From Strongylocentrotus purpuratus (taxonomy: Eukaryota; Echinodermata; Echinoidea; Camarodonta; Strongylocentrotidae), in contig NW_022145607.1 in NCBI RefSeq assembly GCF_000002235.5, positions 40,290,029 through 40,354,028 on the forward strand: a stretch of 64,000 nucleotides of DNA. Direction: 5' to 3'. How positions within the stretch are numbered: position 1 is the first letter of the stretch; each line of letters opens with the position of its first letter. The notes beneath the pieces were generated by a model. It ran no database searches. It was not told where the DNA came from and worked only from the letters and a program-made list of their open reading frames with translations. Made by a program: the position numbers and the translations under genes. This document shows positions 45,756-57,292 of the stretch, piece after piece.

Positions 45756-47306
45756 CCTACGTCCACCCCCCCCACTCTACCCCCACCCTACCCGTTCTAC
45801 CTCCCTACGTCTACTACCACCCTTTCTGTTCTTCCATTCTACCTCTACTACCATCCTACATCAACTCCACCCCCACCCTACCCATTCTTCCATCCTATGT
45901 CTCCTATCACCCTACCTGTTCTTCCATTCTACCTCTACTACTATCCTACATACACCCCACCCCCACCCTACCTGTTCTTCCATTTTACCTCTACTGCAAT
46001 CCTACCTCTACTACTATCCTACGTCCACCCCCACTCTACCCCACCCTACCCATTCTTCCATCCTACCTCTACTACCACCCTACCTGTTCTTTCATTCTAC
46101 CTCTACTACCTCTACTAGATTCGTACATCCACCCCACCACCACCCTACCTGTTCTTCCATTTTACCTCTACTACCATCCTACCTCTACTACTATCCTACT
46201 TCCACCCCACCCCCACCCTACCTGTTCTTCCATTTTACCTCTACTGCAATCCTACCTCTACTACTATCCTACGTCCACCCCCACCCTACCCCTTCTTCCA
46301 TTCTACCTCTACTACCATCCTACCTCTACTACCATCCTACATCCACCCCAGCCCCACCCTACCTGTTCTTCCATTTTACCTCTGCTACCATCCTACATCC
46401 ACACCACCCCACCCTACCCATTCACCCATCCTACGTCCACCCCCACCCTACCCATTCTACCATGATACCTCTACTACCATCCTACGTCCATCCCCCACTC
46501 TACCCCCACCCTACCCGTTCTTCCATTTTACCTCTACTGCAATCCTACCTCTACTACTATCCTACGTCCACCCCCACTCTACCCCACCCTACCCATTCTT
46601 CCATCCTACCTCTACTACCACCCTACCTGTTCTTTCATTCTACCTCTACTACCTCTACTAGATTCGTACATCCACCCAACCCCCACCCTACCTGTTCTTC
46701 CATTTGACCTCTACTACCATCCTACCTCTACTACTATCCTACTTCCACCCCACCCCCACCCTACCTGTTCTTCCATTTTAACCTCTACTGCAATCCTACC
46801 TCTACTACCATCCTACGTCAACCCCCACCTACCCCTTCTTCCATTCTACCTCTACTACCATCCTACATCCACCCCACCCCCACCCTACCTGTTCTTCCAT
46901 TTTACCTCTACTACAATCCTATCTCTACTACCATCCTACGTCCACCCCCACTCTACCCCCACCCTACCCCTTCTTCCATTGTACCTCTACTGCCATCCTA
47001 CCTCTACTACCATCCTACATCCACCCTTCCCCCATCTACCTGTTCTTCCATCCTACCTCTACTACCATCCTACTTCCACCCCACCCCCAACCTACCTGTT
47101 CTTCCATTTTACCTCTACTGCAATCCTACCTCTACTACCATCCTACGTCCACCCCCACCGTACCCTTTCTTCCATTCTACCTCTACTACCATCCTACATC
47201 CACCCCACCCCACCCTACCTGTTCTTCCATTTTACCTCTACTACCATCCTACAGCTACCCCTACCTTACCCACTCTACCATCTTACCTCTACTACCATCC
47301 TACGTC
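45756..47306. repeat. 17-bp satellite, block 8
   Basis: Satellite between the two hAT copies; most of it copies block 7. It starts with the second CCTACGTC of the first hAT and ends with the first CCTACGTC of the second. Confidence 0.92.
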
Positions 47307-48052
47307 CAGGCGCGTAGCCAGGGGGGGGCGGTGGGGGCGGTCGCCCCCCCCCCCCCAAAACGCCGGCCAAAAAAAAAAAAAAAAAGAGAGAAAGAGAAGA
47401 AAAAAAAAGAAAGAGGACGTAGGAAGAAAAATGGAAAAGGAGTCGAGAACGGTACAATGAATCGTCAAAGCTTCCGCGCTTCGCGCGGGAAGGGGGAAAC
47501 TGAGTTCAAATTAAGAAATATGAGTCGGGAAAGGTACAACGAATCGTCTTCTTTCTCTAATAATTTAATGAAACGTCAAAGCTTCGCGCGAGAGGGGGGG
47601 GGGGGGGGGGGGGGGGGTGGGGGGGGGGGGGGGGGGGGACAGAATTCAGACAAGGATTAAGAGTCGAGAAAGGTACAACGAATCGTCTTCTTTCTCTAAT
47701 AATTTAATGAAACGTCAAAGCTTCGCGTGAGATAGGGGAGGGACTGAATACAGATAAGGATTAAGAGTCGAGAGAGGTACAACGAATCGTCTTCTTTCTC
47801 TAATAATTTAATGAAACGTCAAAGCTTCGCGCGAGAGAGGGGAGGGACTGAATTCAGACAAGGATTATGAGTCGAGAAAGGTACAACGAATCGTCTTCTT
47901 TCAAAGCTTTCGCGCTTCGCGCGGGAGGGGGGAAACTCCCCCTCCCTGCACCCACCCCCCTAGGGAGCGCGCTTCGCGCGCTCTTTAAGTGATTCGCACG
48001 CTTCGCGTGCTCACTACCGCCCCCCTAAAATGAAATCCTGGCTACGCGCTTG
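47307..48052. mobile_element. Non-autonomous hAT element, copy 2
   Basis: Same element in the same satellite context, offset exactly 2261 bp at its left end from copy 1, so it was copied by satellite amplification and is not a second transposition. It is 746 bp because an internal G run (about 47594-47638, interrupted by one T) has grown by about 36 bp. Same terminal repeats, hairpins and CCTACGTC flanks. Confidence 0.86.
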
Positions 48053-48366
48053 CCTACGTCCACCCCCCCCACTCTACCCCCACCCTACCCGTTCTACCTC
48101 CCTACGTCTACTACCACCCTTTCTGTTCTTCCATTCTACCTCTACTACCATCCTACATCAACTCCACCCCCACCCTACCCATTCTTCCATCCTATGTCTC
48201 CTATCACCCTACCTGTTCTTCCATTCTACCTCTACTACTATCCTACATACACCCCACCCCCACCCTACCTGTTCTTCCATTTTACCTCTACTACCATCCT
48301 ACCTCTACTACCATCCTACATCCACCCCACCACACCCTACCTGTTTCTTCCATTTTACCTCTACTA
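48053..48366. repeat. 17-bp satellite, right end of the array
   Basis: Last satellite segment. It ends at CCTCTACTA followed by TTAAGAGAGGGAACATAC, after which no 17-bp repeats are seen in the rest of the window. Confidence 0.9.
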
Positions 48367-49164
48367 TTAAGAGAGGGAACATACATGCGCGTACCCTAGA
48401 TAACACTGAGTGGGTGGGGGGGGGGGGGGGTGGGAAGGGGAAGAGAAAAGTCGGGTGAGAAAGGGGGAAAGACAAGGAAATGGCGCTAAGTGACAGTAAC
48501 GACGAATAAGGGAAAAACTGTAATCGGTAGATTTGGGGTCATTCCAGAAGGCTTGGGAAACGTTATTGAATGGAGGGGGCCGGGCCGGCCGCATAAAATC
48601 TCGAGCCATGGATTCAAAGTTAAACGTTACACACAGCCCCTGCTTTTTGAAAAAAATTGAAAAGGGCACAATATTTTGGATGTCTTTCAAATAGAAGTTA
48701 TATACTAAACAGTCAAATTTTAAATGAACGGTAGGGCCGCTTCACAACTCTTATTTTGCCCTTCATTTGGATTCAGCTCATACCAACTCGCTTGTGCTTA
48801 TATTAAATTTTGAACTCATGTTAGTAGTGATAATGGACAGCGGCGGCGATCCTGGCCCGATAGAGGGACACGTCCCCCCGGAAATTTAGATATATAGCTA
48901 GAAAGAAATATACATGTAGCGGAAAGAACGTACATATTGGACTAAAGGATTTTCTAGAATGCATAATTTCAGCATTCTACATTGCAAAATCACGCTTGGT
49001 CTCTACGCCCCGCGGCCCTCGCCCGATAACACAAAACTAAGATATGACGCTCCCGGTCGCGATTATTTCATGGTTGGTGTATAAATAGATCTTTTTCCCC
49101 CTTTCATTTCTACTGACCTAATTGTATGCTATCACAATCATGATTGTTTCATTTTCCCTTTAAA
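48367..49164. other. Non-repetitive spacer
   Basis: About 800 bp without a recognisable gene. It holds a G-rich patch near 48413-48431 and a GGCGATCCTGGCCCG stretch near 48845 that may be a relic of a hAT-like end. No usable frame. Confidence 0.5.
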
Positions 49165-51985
49165 GCATGCGTAGCTAGGGGCGGTAGGGGCAGTAAAAGG
49201 ACATAGGACGAAAAAAGGAGCAGACAAAGAAACATTTTTGACAAGTCTAAAACGGTACAACAAATCATCTTCTTTCTCTAATAATTTAATGAAACGTTAA
49301 GCTTCTGCGCTTTGCGCTGGAGGGGGTAATCTGAATTCAGAGTCGGGAATGGAACAACGAATTATCTTCTTTCTCTAATAATTTCATTAAACTATGAAAG
49401 GTCAAAGCTTCCGCGCCTCGCGCGGAAGGGGGAAAATGAATTCAAACAAGGATTAAGAATCGAGAATGGGACAACGAATCATCTTCTTTCTCTCATAATT
49501 TAATGAAGCGTCAGAAGCTTACGCGCTACGCGCGGGAAGAGGAAAACTGAATTCAGACAAGGATTTAGAGTCGAGAATCGAACAACGAATTATCTTCTTT
49601 CTCTAATAATTTCATTAAACTATGAAAGGTCAAAGCTTCCGCGCTTCGCGCGGGAGGGGGAAAACTGAATTCAGACAAGGAATAAGAGTCGAGAATGATA
49701 CAACAAATCATTATCTTTCTCTAATAATTCAATGAAACGTCAAAGCTTCCGCGCTTTGCGCGGAGGGGAGGGGGAATGAATTCAGACAATGATTAAGAAC
49801 TGAGAACGGAACAACGAATCGTCTTCTTTCTCTAATAATTTAATGAAACGTGAAAGCTTCTGCACTTCGCGGGAGAGAGGGGGGGAACTCAATTCAGACA
49901 AGGATTAAAAGTCGAGAACGGTACTCTTAATTCTCTAATGATTTAATGAAACGTCAAAGCTTCCGCGCTTCGCGCGGGGGGGGGGTGTGGAAACTGAATT
50001 CAGACAATGATTAAGAATCGAGAACGGTACAACGAATCGTCTTCTTTCTCTAATAATCTAATGAAACGTATAAGCTTCTGCGCTTTGCGCTGGAGGGGGT
50101 AATCTGAATTCAGAGAAGGATTAAGAGTCGAGAATGGAACAACGAATTATCTTCTTTCTCTAATAATTTCATTAAACTATGAAAGGTCAAAGGTCAAAGG
50201 GGGAAAACTGAATTCAGACAAGGAATAAGAGTCGAGAATGGTACAACAAATCATTATCTTTCTCTAATAATTCAATGAAACGTCAAAGCTTCCGCGCTTT
50301 GCGCGGAGGGGGGGGGGAAATGAATTCAGACAATGATTAAGAACCGAGAACGGAACAACGAATCGTCTTCTTTCTCTAATAATTTAATGAAACTATGAAA
50401 GGTCAAAGCTTCCGCGCCTCGCGCGGAAGGGGGAAAATGAATTCAAACAAGGATTAAGAATCGAGAATGGGACAACGAATCATCTTCTTTCTCTCATAAT
50501 TTAATGAAGCGTCAGAAGCTTACGCGCTACGCGCGGGAAGAGGAAAACTGAATTCAGACAAGGATTTAGAGTCGAGAATCGAACAACGAATTATCTTCTT
50601 TCTCTAATAATTTCATTAAACTATGTAAGGTCAAAGCTTCCGCGCTTCGCGCGGGAGGGGGAAAACTGAATTCAGACAAGGAATAAGAGTCGAGAATGAT
50701 ACAACAAATCATTATCTTTCTCTAATAATTCAATGAAACGTCAAAGCTTCCGCGCTTTGCGCGGAGGGGAGGGGGAATGAATTCAGACAATGATTAAGAA
50801 CTGAGAACGGAACAACGAATCGTCTTCTTTCTCTAATAATTTAATGAAACGTGAAAGCTTCTGCACTTCGCGGGAGAGAGGGGGGGAACTCAATTCAGAC
50901 AAGGATTAAAAGTCGAGAACGGTACTCTTAATTCTCTAATGATTTAATGAAACGTCAAAGCTTCCGCGCTTCGCGCGGGGGGGGGGGGGGGGGGGGGTAT
51001 GGAAATGAATTCAGACAATGATTAAGAATCGAGAACGGTACAACGAATCGTCTTCTTTCTCTAATAATCTAATGAAACGTATAAGCTTCTGCGCTTTGCG
51101 CTGGAGGGGGTAATCTGAATTCAGAGAAGGATTAAGAGTCGAGAATGGAACAACGAATTATCTTCTTTCTCTAATAATTTCATTAAACTATGAAAGGTCA
51201 AAGCTTCCGCGCTTCGCGCGGGAGGGGGAAACTGAATTCAGACAAGGAATAAGAGTCGAGAATGGTACAACAAATCATTATCTTTCTCTAATAATTCAAT
51301 GAAACGTCAAAGCTTCCGCGCTTTGCGCGGAGGGGGGGGGGAATGAATTCAGACAATGATTAAGAACCGAGAACGGAACAACGAATCGTCTTCTTTCTCT
51401 AATAATTTAATGAAACGTCAAAGCTTCTGCACTTCGCGGGGAGAGAGGGGGAACTCAATTCAGACAAGGATTAAAAGTCGAGAACGGTACTCTTAATTCT
51501 CTAATGATTTAATGAAACGTCAAAGCTTCCGCGCTTCGCGCGGGAGGGGGTATGGAAACTGAATTCAGACAATGATTAAGAATCGAGAACGGTACAACGA
51601 ATCGTCTTCTTTCTCTAATAATCTAATGAAACGTTAAGCTTCTGCGCTTTGCGCTGGAGGGGGGAATCTGAATTCAGGGAAGGATTGAGGGTCGAGAATG
51701 GAACAACGAATTATCTTCTTTCTCTAATAATTTCATTAAACTATGAAGGGTCAATGCTTCAGCGCTTCGCGCGGGAGGGGGAAAACTGAATTCAGACAAG
51801 GAATAAGAGTCGAGAATGGTACAACAAATCGTCTTCTTTCTCTAATATCAATTAATGAAAGGTCAGAACTTCCGCGCTTCGCGCGGGAGGAGGGGGGGGG
51901 TGGAGCAGGGGGAGGAACTAAATTCAGACAAGGATTAGGAGTCGAGAATGGTACAACGAATCCTCTTCTTTCTCTAATAATTTGC
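49165..51985. repeat. 111-bp hairpin satellite in a 1001-bp higher-order unit
   Basis: Tandem array of monomers of about 105-118 bp with the pattern GAATTCAGACAAGGATTAAG ... GGTACAACGAATCGTCTTC ... TAATTTAATGAAACGTC ... AAGCTTCCGCGCTTCGCGCGG ... GGGGG. GAATTC starts at 49438, 49549, 49667 and 49778 show the spacing. Each monomer holds a CCGCGC-TTC-GCGCGG hairpin followed by a G run. Variant monomers recur at 1001 bp (CCGCGCCTCG at 49411 and 50412; TGCACTTCGC at 49861 and 50862), giving two nine-monomer units and a partial third. The left end (GCATGCGTAGCTAGGGGCGG, then GGACATAGGACG) is a diverged version of the left end of the hAT elements at 45046 and 47307. Confidence 0.88.
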
Positions 51986-52040
51986 CCGAATCTTTTCTCG
52001 TATATTTTGGTGATAAATAACACTTTCACAAAATACATAT

Positions 52041-52323
52041 TATCCTAAAATTTTTGCTCGCTCGCTTCGCTCACTAGCTAGCCGAATTGTGAAACCAGAA
52101 AATTACTTTTTCGGGGCAAAAGGCTTCAGCCCCCCACCCCCCCCCCCCCCCCCCCCCCCAATGAAAATGTCAAAAAAATTACCGGTATGGTGCTTCTAAT
52201 ATGACCTTGTCAGTATTGGTATGTTGAGTTGAAAAACGGTCTGCGCAAGTTTCAAATTTCCGGCCCCCCCCCCCCCCCCCCCCCCCTACTGGAAAATCCT
52301 GGATCCGCGCCTGTTTTAGGATA
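52041..52323 (-). mobile_element. hAT-like end with long C tracts
   Basis: The right edge reads CCTGGATCCGCGCCTG (52298-52313), that is CAGGCGCGGATCCAGG on the minus strand, a hAT-type terminal repeat, followed inward by AAAATCC and two long C runs (about 52137-52159 and 52264-52286). No matching left end with an 8-bp target duplication was found. The segment is bracketed by an inverted 10-mer TATCCTAAAA (52041) and TTTTAGGATA (52314). Confidence 0.5.
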
Positions 52324-52973
52324 CCGTCATACCTTTGGGGCCTATGTGCATTATTTTTCCCTCTCTATTTACTTCTTCCAAATTATATTTTCAATATCAA
52401 ATCAATTATATAACGAGTATTTATGAGACTCTAGAATAAAAACTGGCTGAGAAAAGACATTTTGCCTAAAATTCCTCGTCACAATAAACAAAAAAGTACG
52501 TATTGATAAACTATCACATTACGGTATCCTTCAACTAACTTTTGATTCGACTGTCGAAAAAAAACACTAACCGGCTTTTCTTCAATTTAAGAATCTTTAC
52601 AGAAATATGCAAATCGCTTGATGATGTTAATATGATAATGACACTATTTATTATTTATTTTAGGAGAATTTATATGTATATATTTCTTTTTGAACATTTT
52701 TAGCCCCAAAACTTGTTTCGGGTTATTCTTGATAAATCAAATGGATCGTGACAAAGACTATGTTCTTGAGCTGCTAGTATCGTGATATATCGATATCATG
52801 GCTGTCATGGCTTTGTGAAACGGTTTATACGCTTCATGACATCTCCGTAGGTCGCCGACAAAGATATGACTGTCCGATGGAGTTGGTTTCGAGAAAACGG
52901 CTCCCACTGATCTCTACGGAAAAATCGTACCGGCGCGCGGCGATAGTTGACAACAAGAGCGCCTGCAGTTCTA
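52324..52973. other. Non-coding spacer
   Basis: Mixed-composition DNA, AT-rich up to about 52790 and then GC-richer. I see no gene, RNA or transposon end here. Confidence 0.5.
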
Positions 52974-53190
52974 GCCAACACACATTTATATCGGATACAC
53001 GGTTACGCGAGGCTGTCGCTCGCTAGCGCTCAGTCATCATCAACAGCTCAGGGGCAAAATCCAAATTGAAATTCGGGGAAATGATAGCTGTAAAACGGAA
53101 GTTTGCTCCTGGAATATCGATTGGTGGGGGTAGTGGAAGGTTGCCCCCTCATCCACAAGGTGGTGATAAAAATGGGATCAGAGGTCCAGG
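52974..53190 (-). repeat. Left arm of an inverted ~190-bp repeat family
   Basis: GCCAAC...ATCGGATACA...GTTACGCGAGGC (52974-53013) is about 80% identical to the reverse complement of 60108-60147. It is followed by a unit with GGGGAAATGATAGCTG, CTCCTGGAATATC, TAGTGGAAGG and CCCCCTCATC, whose counterpart lies in reverse orientation at 59960-60060. Two MITEs have inserted to its right. No coding frame. Confidence 0.6.
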
Positions 53191-53465
53191 CAGGTGCATG
53201 CGTACGCAGGGGGGGGGGGGGGGGGGGGGGGGGGGTGGGGTTAAACCCCCCCTTGAGTTTTTGTTTATGTGTATGTTTTGTGTATGTTACCTTACCCCCC
53301 CCCCCCCCCCAACGGAACAAAATGTCAAATTTTGAAATTTCGAGACAAAAAAAAAAAAAAAAAATGTCCTCTTACCCCCCCCCCCTCCCCCCTCCCCCCC
53401 TCCCCCTCCCCCCTTGAGCCGATTTTAACCCCCCCCCCCTTGAAAAAATCCTGCGTACGCCACTG
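53191..53465. mobile_element. hAT-type MITE with 8-bp target duplication
   Basis: A 275-bp element starting CAGGTGCATGCGTACGCAGG and ending CCTGCGTACGCCACTG, flanked exactly by GGTCCAGG at 53183-53190 and 53466-53473. The interior is G and C homopolymer tracts with an A18 run (53347-53364) and no coding capacity. Chance frames on both strands are Pro/Gly runs. Confidence 0.83.
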
Positions 53466-53476
53466 GGTCCAGGTTA

Positions 53477-53750
53477 ATACACCAGTTTACAGTTGTATCA
53501 GTGCGCATGCGCAGACAGTTGACCTCGGGTCATTGGCCCCGGAACGGGGCCAATAACCTCTGACCTCTGGTAGTTATGCGTAAATTAAGATTGCGCCCAT
53601 GCAAATGATGATGTGCGCGCACAACGCAGCGCGTAGGGCAGTGATATCATCAAAATTTGCATGGGCGCAATCCTAATTTGCGCATAAATACATGACCTCT
53701 AGGTCATTGGCTTTGTTTAAAATGGCGCACACAACTGTAAACTGGTGTAT
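53477..53750. mobile_element. Harbinger-like palindromic MITE
   Basis: A 274-bp element with perfect 20-bp terminal inverted repeats starting ATACACCAGTTTAC and flanked by TTA (53474-53476 and 53751-53753), as in PIF/Harbinger insertions. A second inverted pair lies inside: the stretch around GATTGCGCCCATGCAAAT (about 53590-53607) is mirrored by ATTTGCATGGGCGCAATC (about 53656-53673). It sits 3 bp beyond the target duplication of the neighbouring hAT MITE. Confidence 0.8.
53532..53554. other. Perfect 10-bp hairpin
   Basis: ATTGGCCCCG-GAA-CGGGGCCAAT, inside the left half of the Harbinger-like MITE. It is a stem-loop at DNA level with no sign of a terminator role. Confidence 0.8.
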
Positions 53751-53753
53751 TTA

Positions 53754-53960
53754 ATAGCCCCACTTTTGAAATTTTACCTTTATCGAGTCTAAAGGAAATG
53801 CATGGTTACCTGAAACGGCAGATTTTTCCTTTAAAAATCTTTGGTGGGATAGTTGGAGGATGCCCCCTCATTTACCAAATACTAGAAGTCCAGTTTTACT
53901 AGCACAGCTTTTTGAATTTTACTTCATTGTCTCTATATCCGGAAAATTTAAATGTTCTGC
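53754..53960 (-). repeat. Inverted ~190-bp repeat family, second left unit
   Basis: Resumes the repeat unit interrupted by the two MITEs: AGCCCCACTTTTGAAATTTTACC ... AAATCTTTGGTGGGATAGTTGG ... GATGCCCCCTCATT ... CCAGTTTTACTAGC. Matching text in the opposite orientation occurs at 57293-57665 and 59600-60060. Confidence 0.55.
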
Positions 53961-56900
53961 TATGAGAATGTAAATCTTGACATTATCCTTGCTGAGTGAT
54001 TCAAAGTGATGATTTATCGGTTAGTATTATAAACAAAAAGAAAGTAGACCAAATGATGATTTAAATGGTCATTAGACAAAATGATAATTTTTCTCTCTTT
54101 ACCTCTTCAGAGGGACGTTATCATTCAATTTCAAAATACATATTTACAAAACAAAAAACGAAACTATATATGAATTATACAAGACCAACATAATTTCTTA
54201 AAATATCAATTAATTCCTTTCATAGCAAAAGCGCTCCTCACAATTTCTGTAAATTTGGCAGTTTAACGCTACGCGTACCGCCTTGACCGGACTGTGCGGT
54301 ATCTGTGCAGTTCTGTGTGTAGAGAGGTCGGGCCGTATTGATCATTATTTCTTGGGGGTGCATAAATTGCTCTAATTATACGTACGCGTGTAATGCGCAA
54401 GTTTATTGTGACGGCACTAAACCCATCCCACTCATTGTTCCCCTATTTTCATAATGGTACTGACCCAATGAAATGTGCAGTGCGCTCACGAGTACGCGCT
54501 GCGCTGTGTGTACATGTACTGTACTTATGCATGTTCAGTTTATATATGTGTATGCATAGCATTACGTACATGACATGCATACACGGCTAGCTGGCACAAA
54601 ACCCTGGGTCGGGCTTCTAAAAAAATGGGACATGATGAAGCATGATTTGACATGAAAATTGACGGGGCTAAATATGTATCAATCAAATGAGCTTTATAAG
54701 TATGAAAAGCTTACGTATCATACGTCATTGTCTGGGATTGAGGATTTACAAATTTGACGCAAAACGCGTTGCTGCAAAGTTAAAGATTGGTATATTGAAA
54801 GGCAATCGAGCACAGTGCGACCGATCAATGGACATTATGTGTGAGGAAAGTAATTTTTTTTAAATGGATTGTAAAGTTCAACGTCAAAATGACGGAGGTT
54901 TTTTTTCAAGTAAGGCGGCACGGTGTTACATGGAATGTAAAGGAAATGTTTCCTTCTTCTCATATCTCGATTGAGGATATTATACTCAATTTCGATTTTT
55001 AATGGTAATGCAAAGTGTAAAAAGATGTCGAGAATTTTACAATATGCCATGTAATATAAAATGCGCGCGGGTCGGTTGATCTCCCAAAAGGAGCGCGAAG
55101 GAATTGATATGATAACATTAATATTACTTTCTTAATTTCTTCATTATCGAAATATTTCATATTTCATATTTTCTTTGTATTTCAAATAATATTTCAATGA
55201 TGGAATAAAATTATTTATAAACCTCTTTGGATCGGTTTGTACCTCCCCAAAGTTCCGCTTTCATGATATACCTAATCTTTGTATATAATTATGTATTTAT
55301 CAAGAAATTAAATAACGTAAATTTTTCTGTCATTTCTTTTATATCCAATCAATAACATTTTCATATCGATTTCAAATTCTGTTTTAAAAATGAAATATAC
55401 AATTCGTGAGATAATTTCCATAAAACTTTTCTTGCAATGAAAATTAATGCTCAAAATTTCACATTCGTTAAACTGAACGATTTTCAATGTAAAGAGATTA
55501 TTTTTGGAGGGCAATATATTCCCTATGAATTAATTTGAAATTATATTGTTTGATATCATTGTCTCTTATTTATTTAAGTGAACTGAAATAAATCGTGCAT
55601 GTCAAACAAATGTTTCTAGCTGGTAGGCCTAAAAAAATGTTTGTTTGTTTTCTATAGCATTAAAGGCATAGTAACTTTTCGATTCAACGTTTATAACATA
55701 TAAAGTTGTCCCAATGTAGATTGTTTCATTGAGACCAAATGATGATTAGACGAAATGATGGTCAGACCATCGTAATATGAGTAAGATAGGAGGGAAAGGA
55801 AAGGGAAGGGTTTCGGGATAGTTCGTGTTTTAATAGAAGAAAAACTCAAAATTTCAATTCTGTATAATAATATGAGAAATATGAAACTCTTTTTTTTTTT
55901 TTTTTTTTTTTTAGTATTCAGTCTTTTTCTGAAGAAAAAATAATTGTTTTTGTTCTAGTTTTGAGGTTGAAATAAATGTGTAGGGCAGTAATATCATTAT
56001 ATTATGTTTATTCGTCTTTTCGTCATATTTATACATTGTGAACTAATGAACAATGTGTTGTATTTATGTTTGTTTATTAGTTGATAAACAAGCAACAACA
56101 AAAATATATCACAGTGAAAGAGTCGGGCATAATATACGTTTGAAAAATAAAACAAATTATATACAAAATAGATAAATGGGAAGTTTTGAGGCAATGACAT
56201 CATGAACTCATTTATTTTTGCATATGCATTATAGGGATGTTTCAAGAAATATTTCTTTAAAAAAATGAGGAAAACTGCCAAATAGCATAACTTCCTTATT
56301 TTTTGTCCAATTTTAATCAACTTTGCAATGTTGTATTCTTGATTTGTCACTCTTTTAATTGTAAAATCTTTAAATCGGACCGGATTAGTCCTTAAATATT
56401 TTTTTAATTGGAATCAACTTTAAAACGGACAACCCATCTGCAGTATTTGCTGATTGGCTTTGTCTATATAGGAAAACACAGCTGAGGTCAACTTATTAAT
56501 ATTAAATGGGCTATAAAATGGCCAAACTTGGATCACTTTCCTCTCGACATTAGAGACTCGCACCCTCAATGATGAAGAACATAACAACTCATTATCTCAA
56601 TAAGTGAGCTTCCTCCATCAATTTTACACGTATATATGCATTTACTTTATCTGTGCAATATCACTGTCGTAATGTCACATTTGGCATGTTTTTTTAAAAA
56701 TGTATTATAATTATGTTTAATACACGTATAGGTCTATATTTTTTTTTTAGGGTTGAATCACACTCCGGATACAAATTTTCCCTATAGATCATATTGTGCC
56801 ACTTTTTTTCTGCTGCTGTCAATGGTGTGGTCACGAGTCGGCTTGTGATTCAACACCTGTGGAGTTTTGTAGGCTTTGTCTTGATGAATCTTAATTATTT

Positions 56901-57000
56901 GAATGTGGTACATGTATTTCTTAGATTGTCCTTGTCACATAAATCTGCAACACTGGTTGCATCTGGTTGGGAAAGAAATATCGGTCGGCCAAATTTTCGG
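53961..57000. other. AT-rich non-coding region
   Basis: About 3 kb without a recognisable gene, RNA or transposon boundary. It has a T run at 55889-55912 and a GC-richer patch at 54240-54620. Open frames up to 117 codons lack any domain and have AT-driven composition. Confidence 0.5.
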
Positions 57001-57017
57001 GACAAACAAAGTGCTCT

Positions 57018-57115
57018 CACCCCCCCCCCCCCTCCCCCTCCGCTTATTCAGCGGTTTTCAAATTTTACCTCCCCCCCCCCCCCCCCCCTCGAAAAAAATC
57101 CTGCGTACGCCCCTG
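57018..57115 (-). mobile_element. hAT-like MITE end
   Basis: ATCCTGCGTACGCCCCTG (57098-57115) is the right terminal repeat (CAGGGGCGTACGCAGG on the minus strand), preceded by C-rich tracts and GAAAAAA, as in the MITE at 53191-53465. The left end and target duplication were not located. Confidence 0.5.
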
Positions 57116-57292
57116 GGTGAGGGCGGTCTGCGGACTATAGTTATTTGGTTAACTTTGCCCAAGGTCTGGCAGCACAGCCGGGTGCACCCATTGGTCAAGT
57201 ACTTTTGTGTGATTTGCTATTCATTGTTTTCAATTCTGTAGTTTTTATATCATGTGGTTTCTGCCAAATAAAACAAGGAATTTGCCATGAAC

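Noticed and set aside
1..48366. Possible CRISPR array or bacterial origin because of short regular repeats
   Set aside because: Units are contiguous without unique spacers, and the surrounding retrotransposons and intron-containing gene are eukaryotic.
513..48370. Dozens of + strand open frames of 100-883 codons in the satellite, rich in Pro, Leu, Tyr, Ser and Thr
   Set aside because: They occur in all three frames at once, follow the 17-bp period, lack domains, signal peptides and splice sites, and start at chance ATG codons. Composition explains them.
53048..53556. Overlapping Gly- or Pro-rich frames on both strands
   Set aside because: Translations of the G and C homopolymer tracts in a MITE.
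54243..54620. GC-richer patch with CGTACGCG text as a CpG-island promoter
   Set aside because: Too short and not followed by any coding frame or splice donor that I can support.
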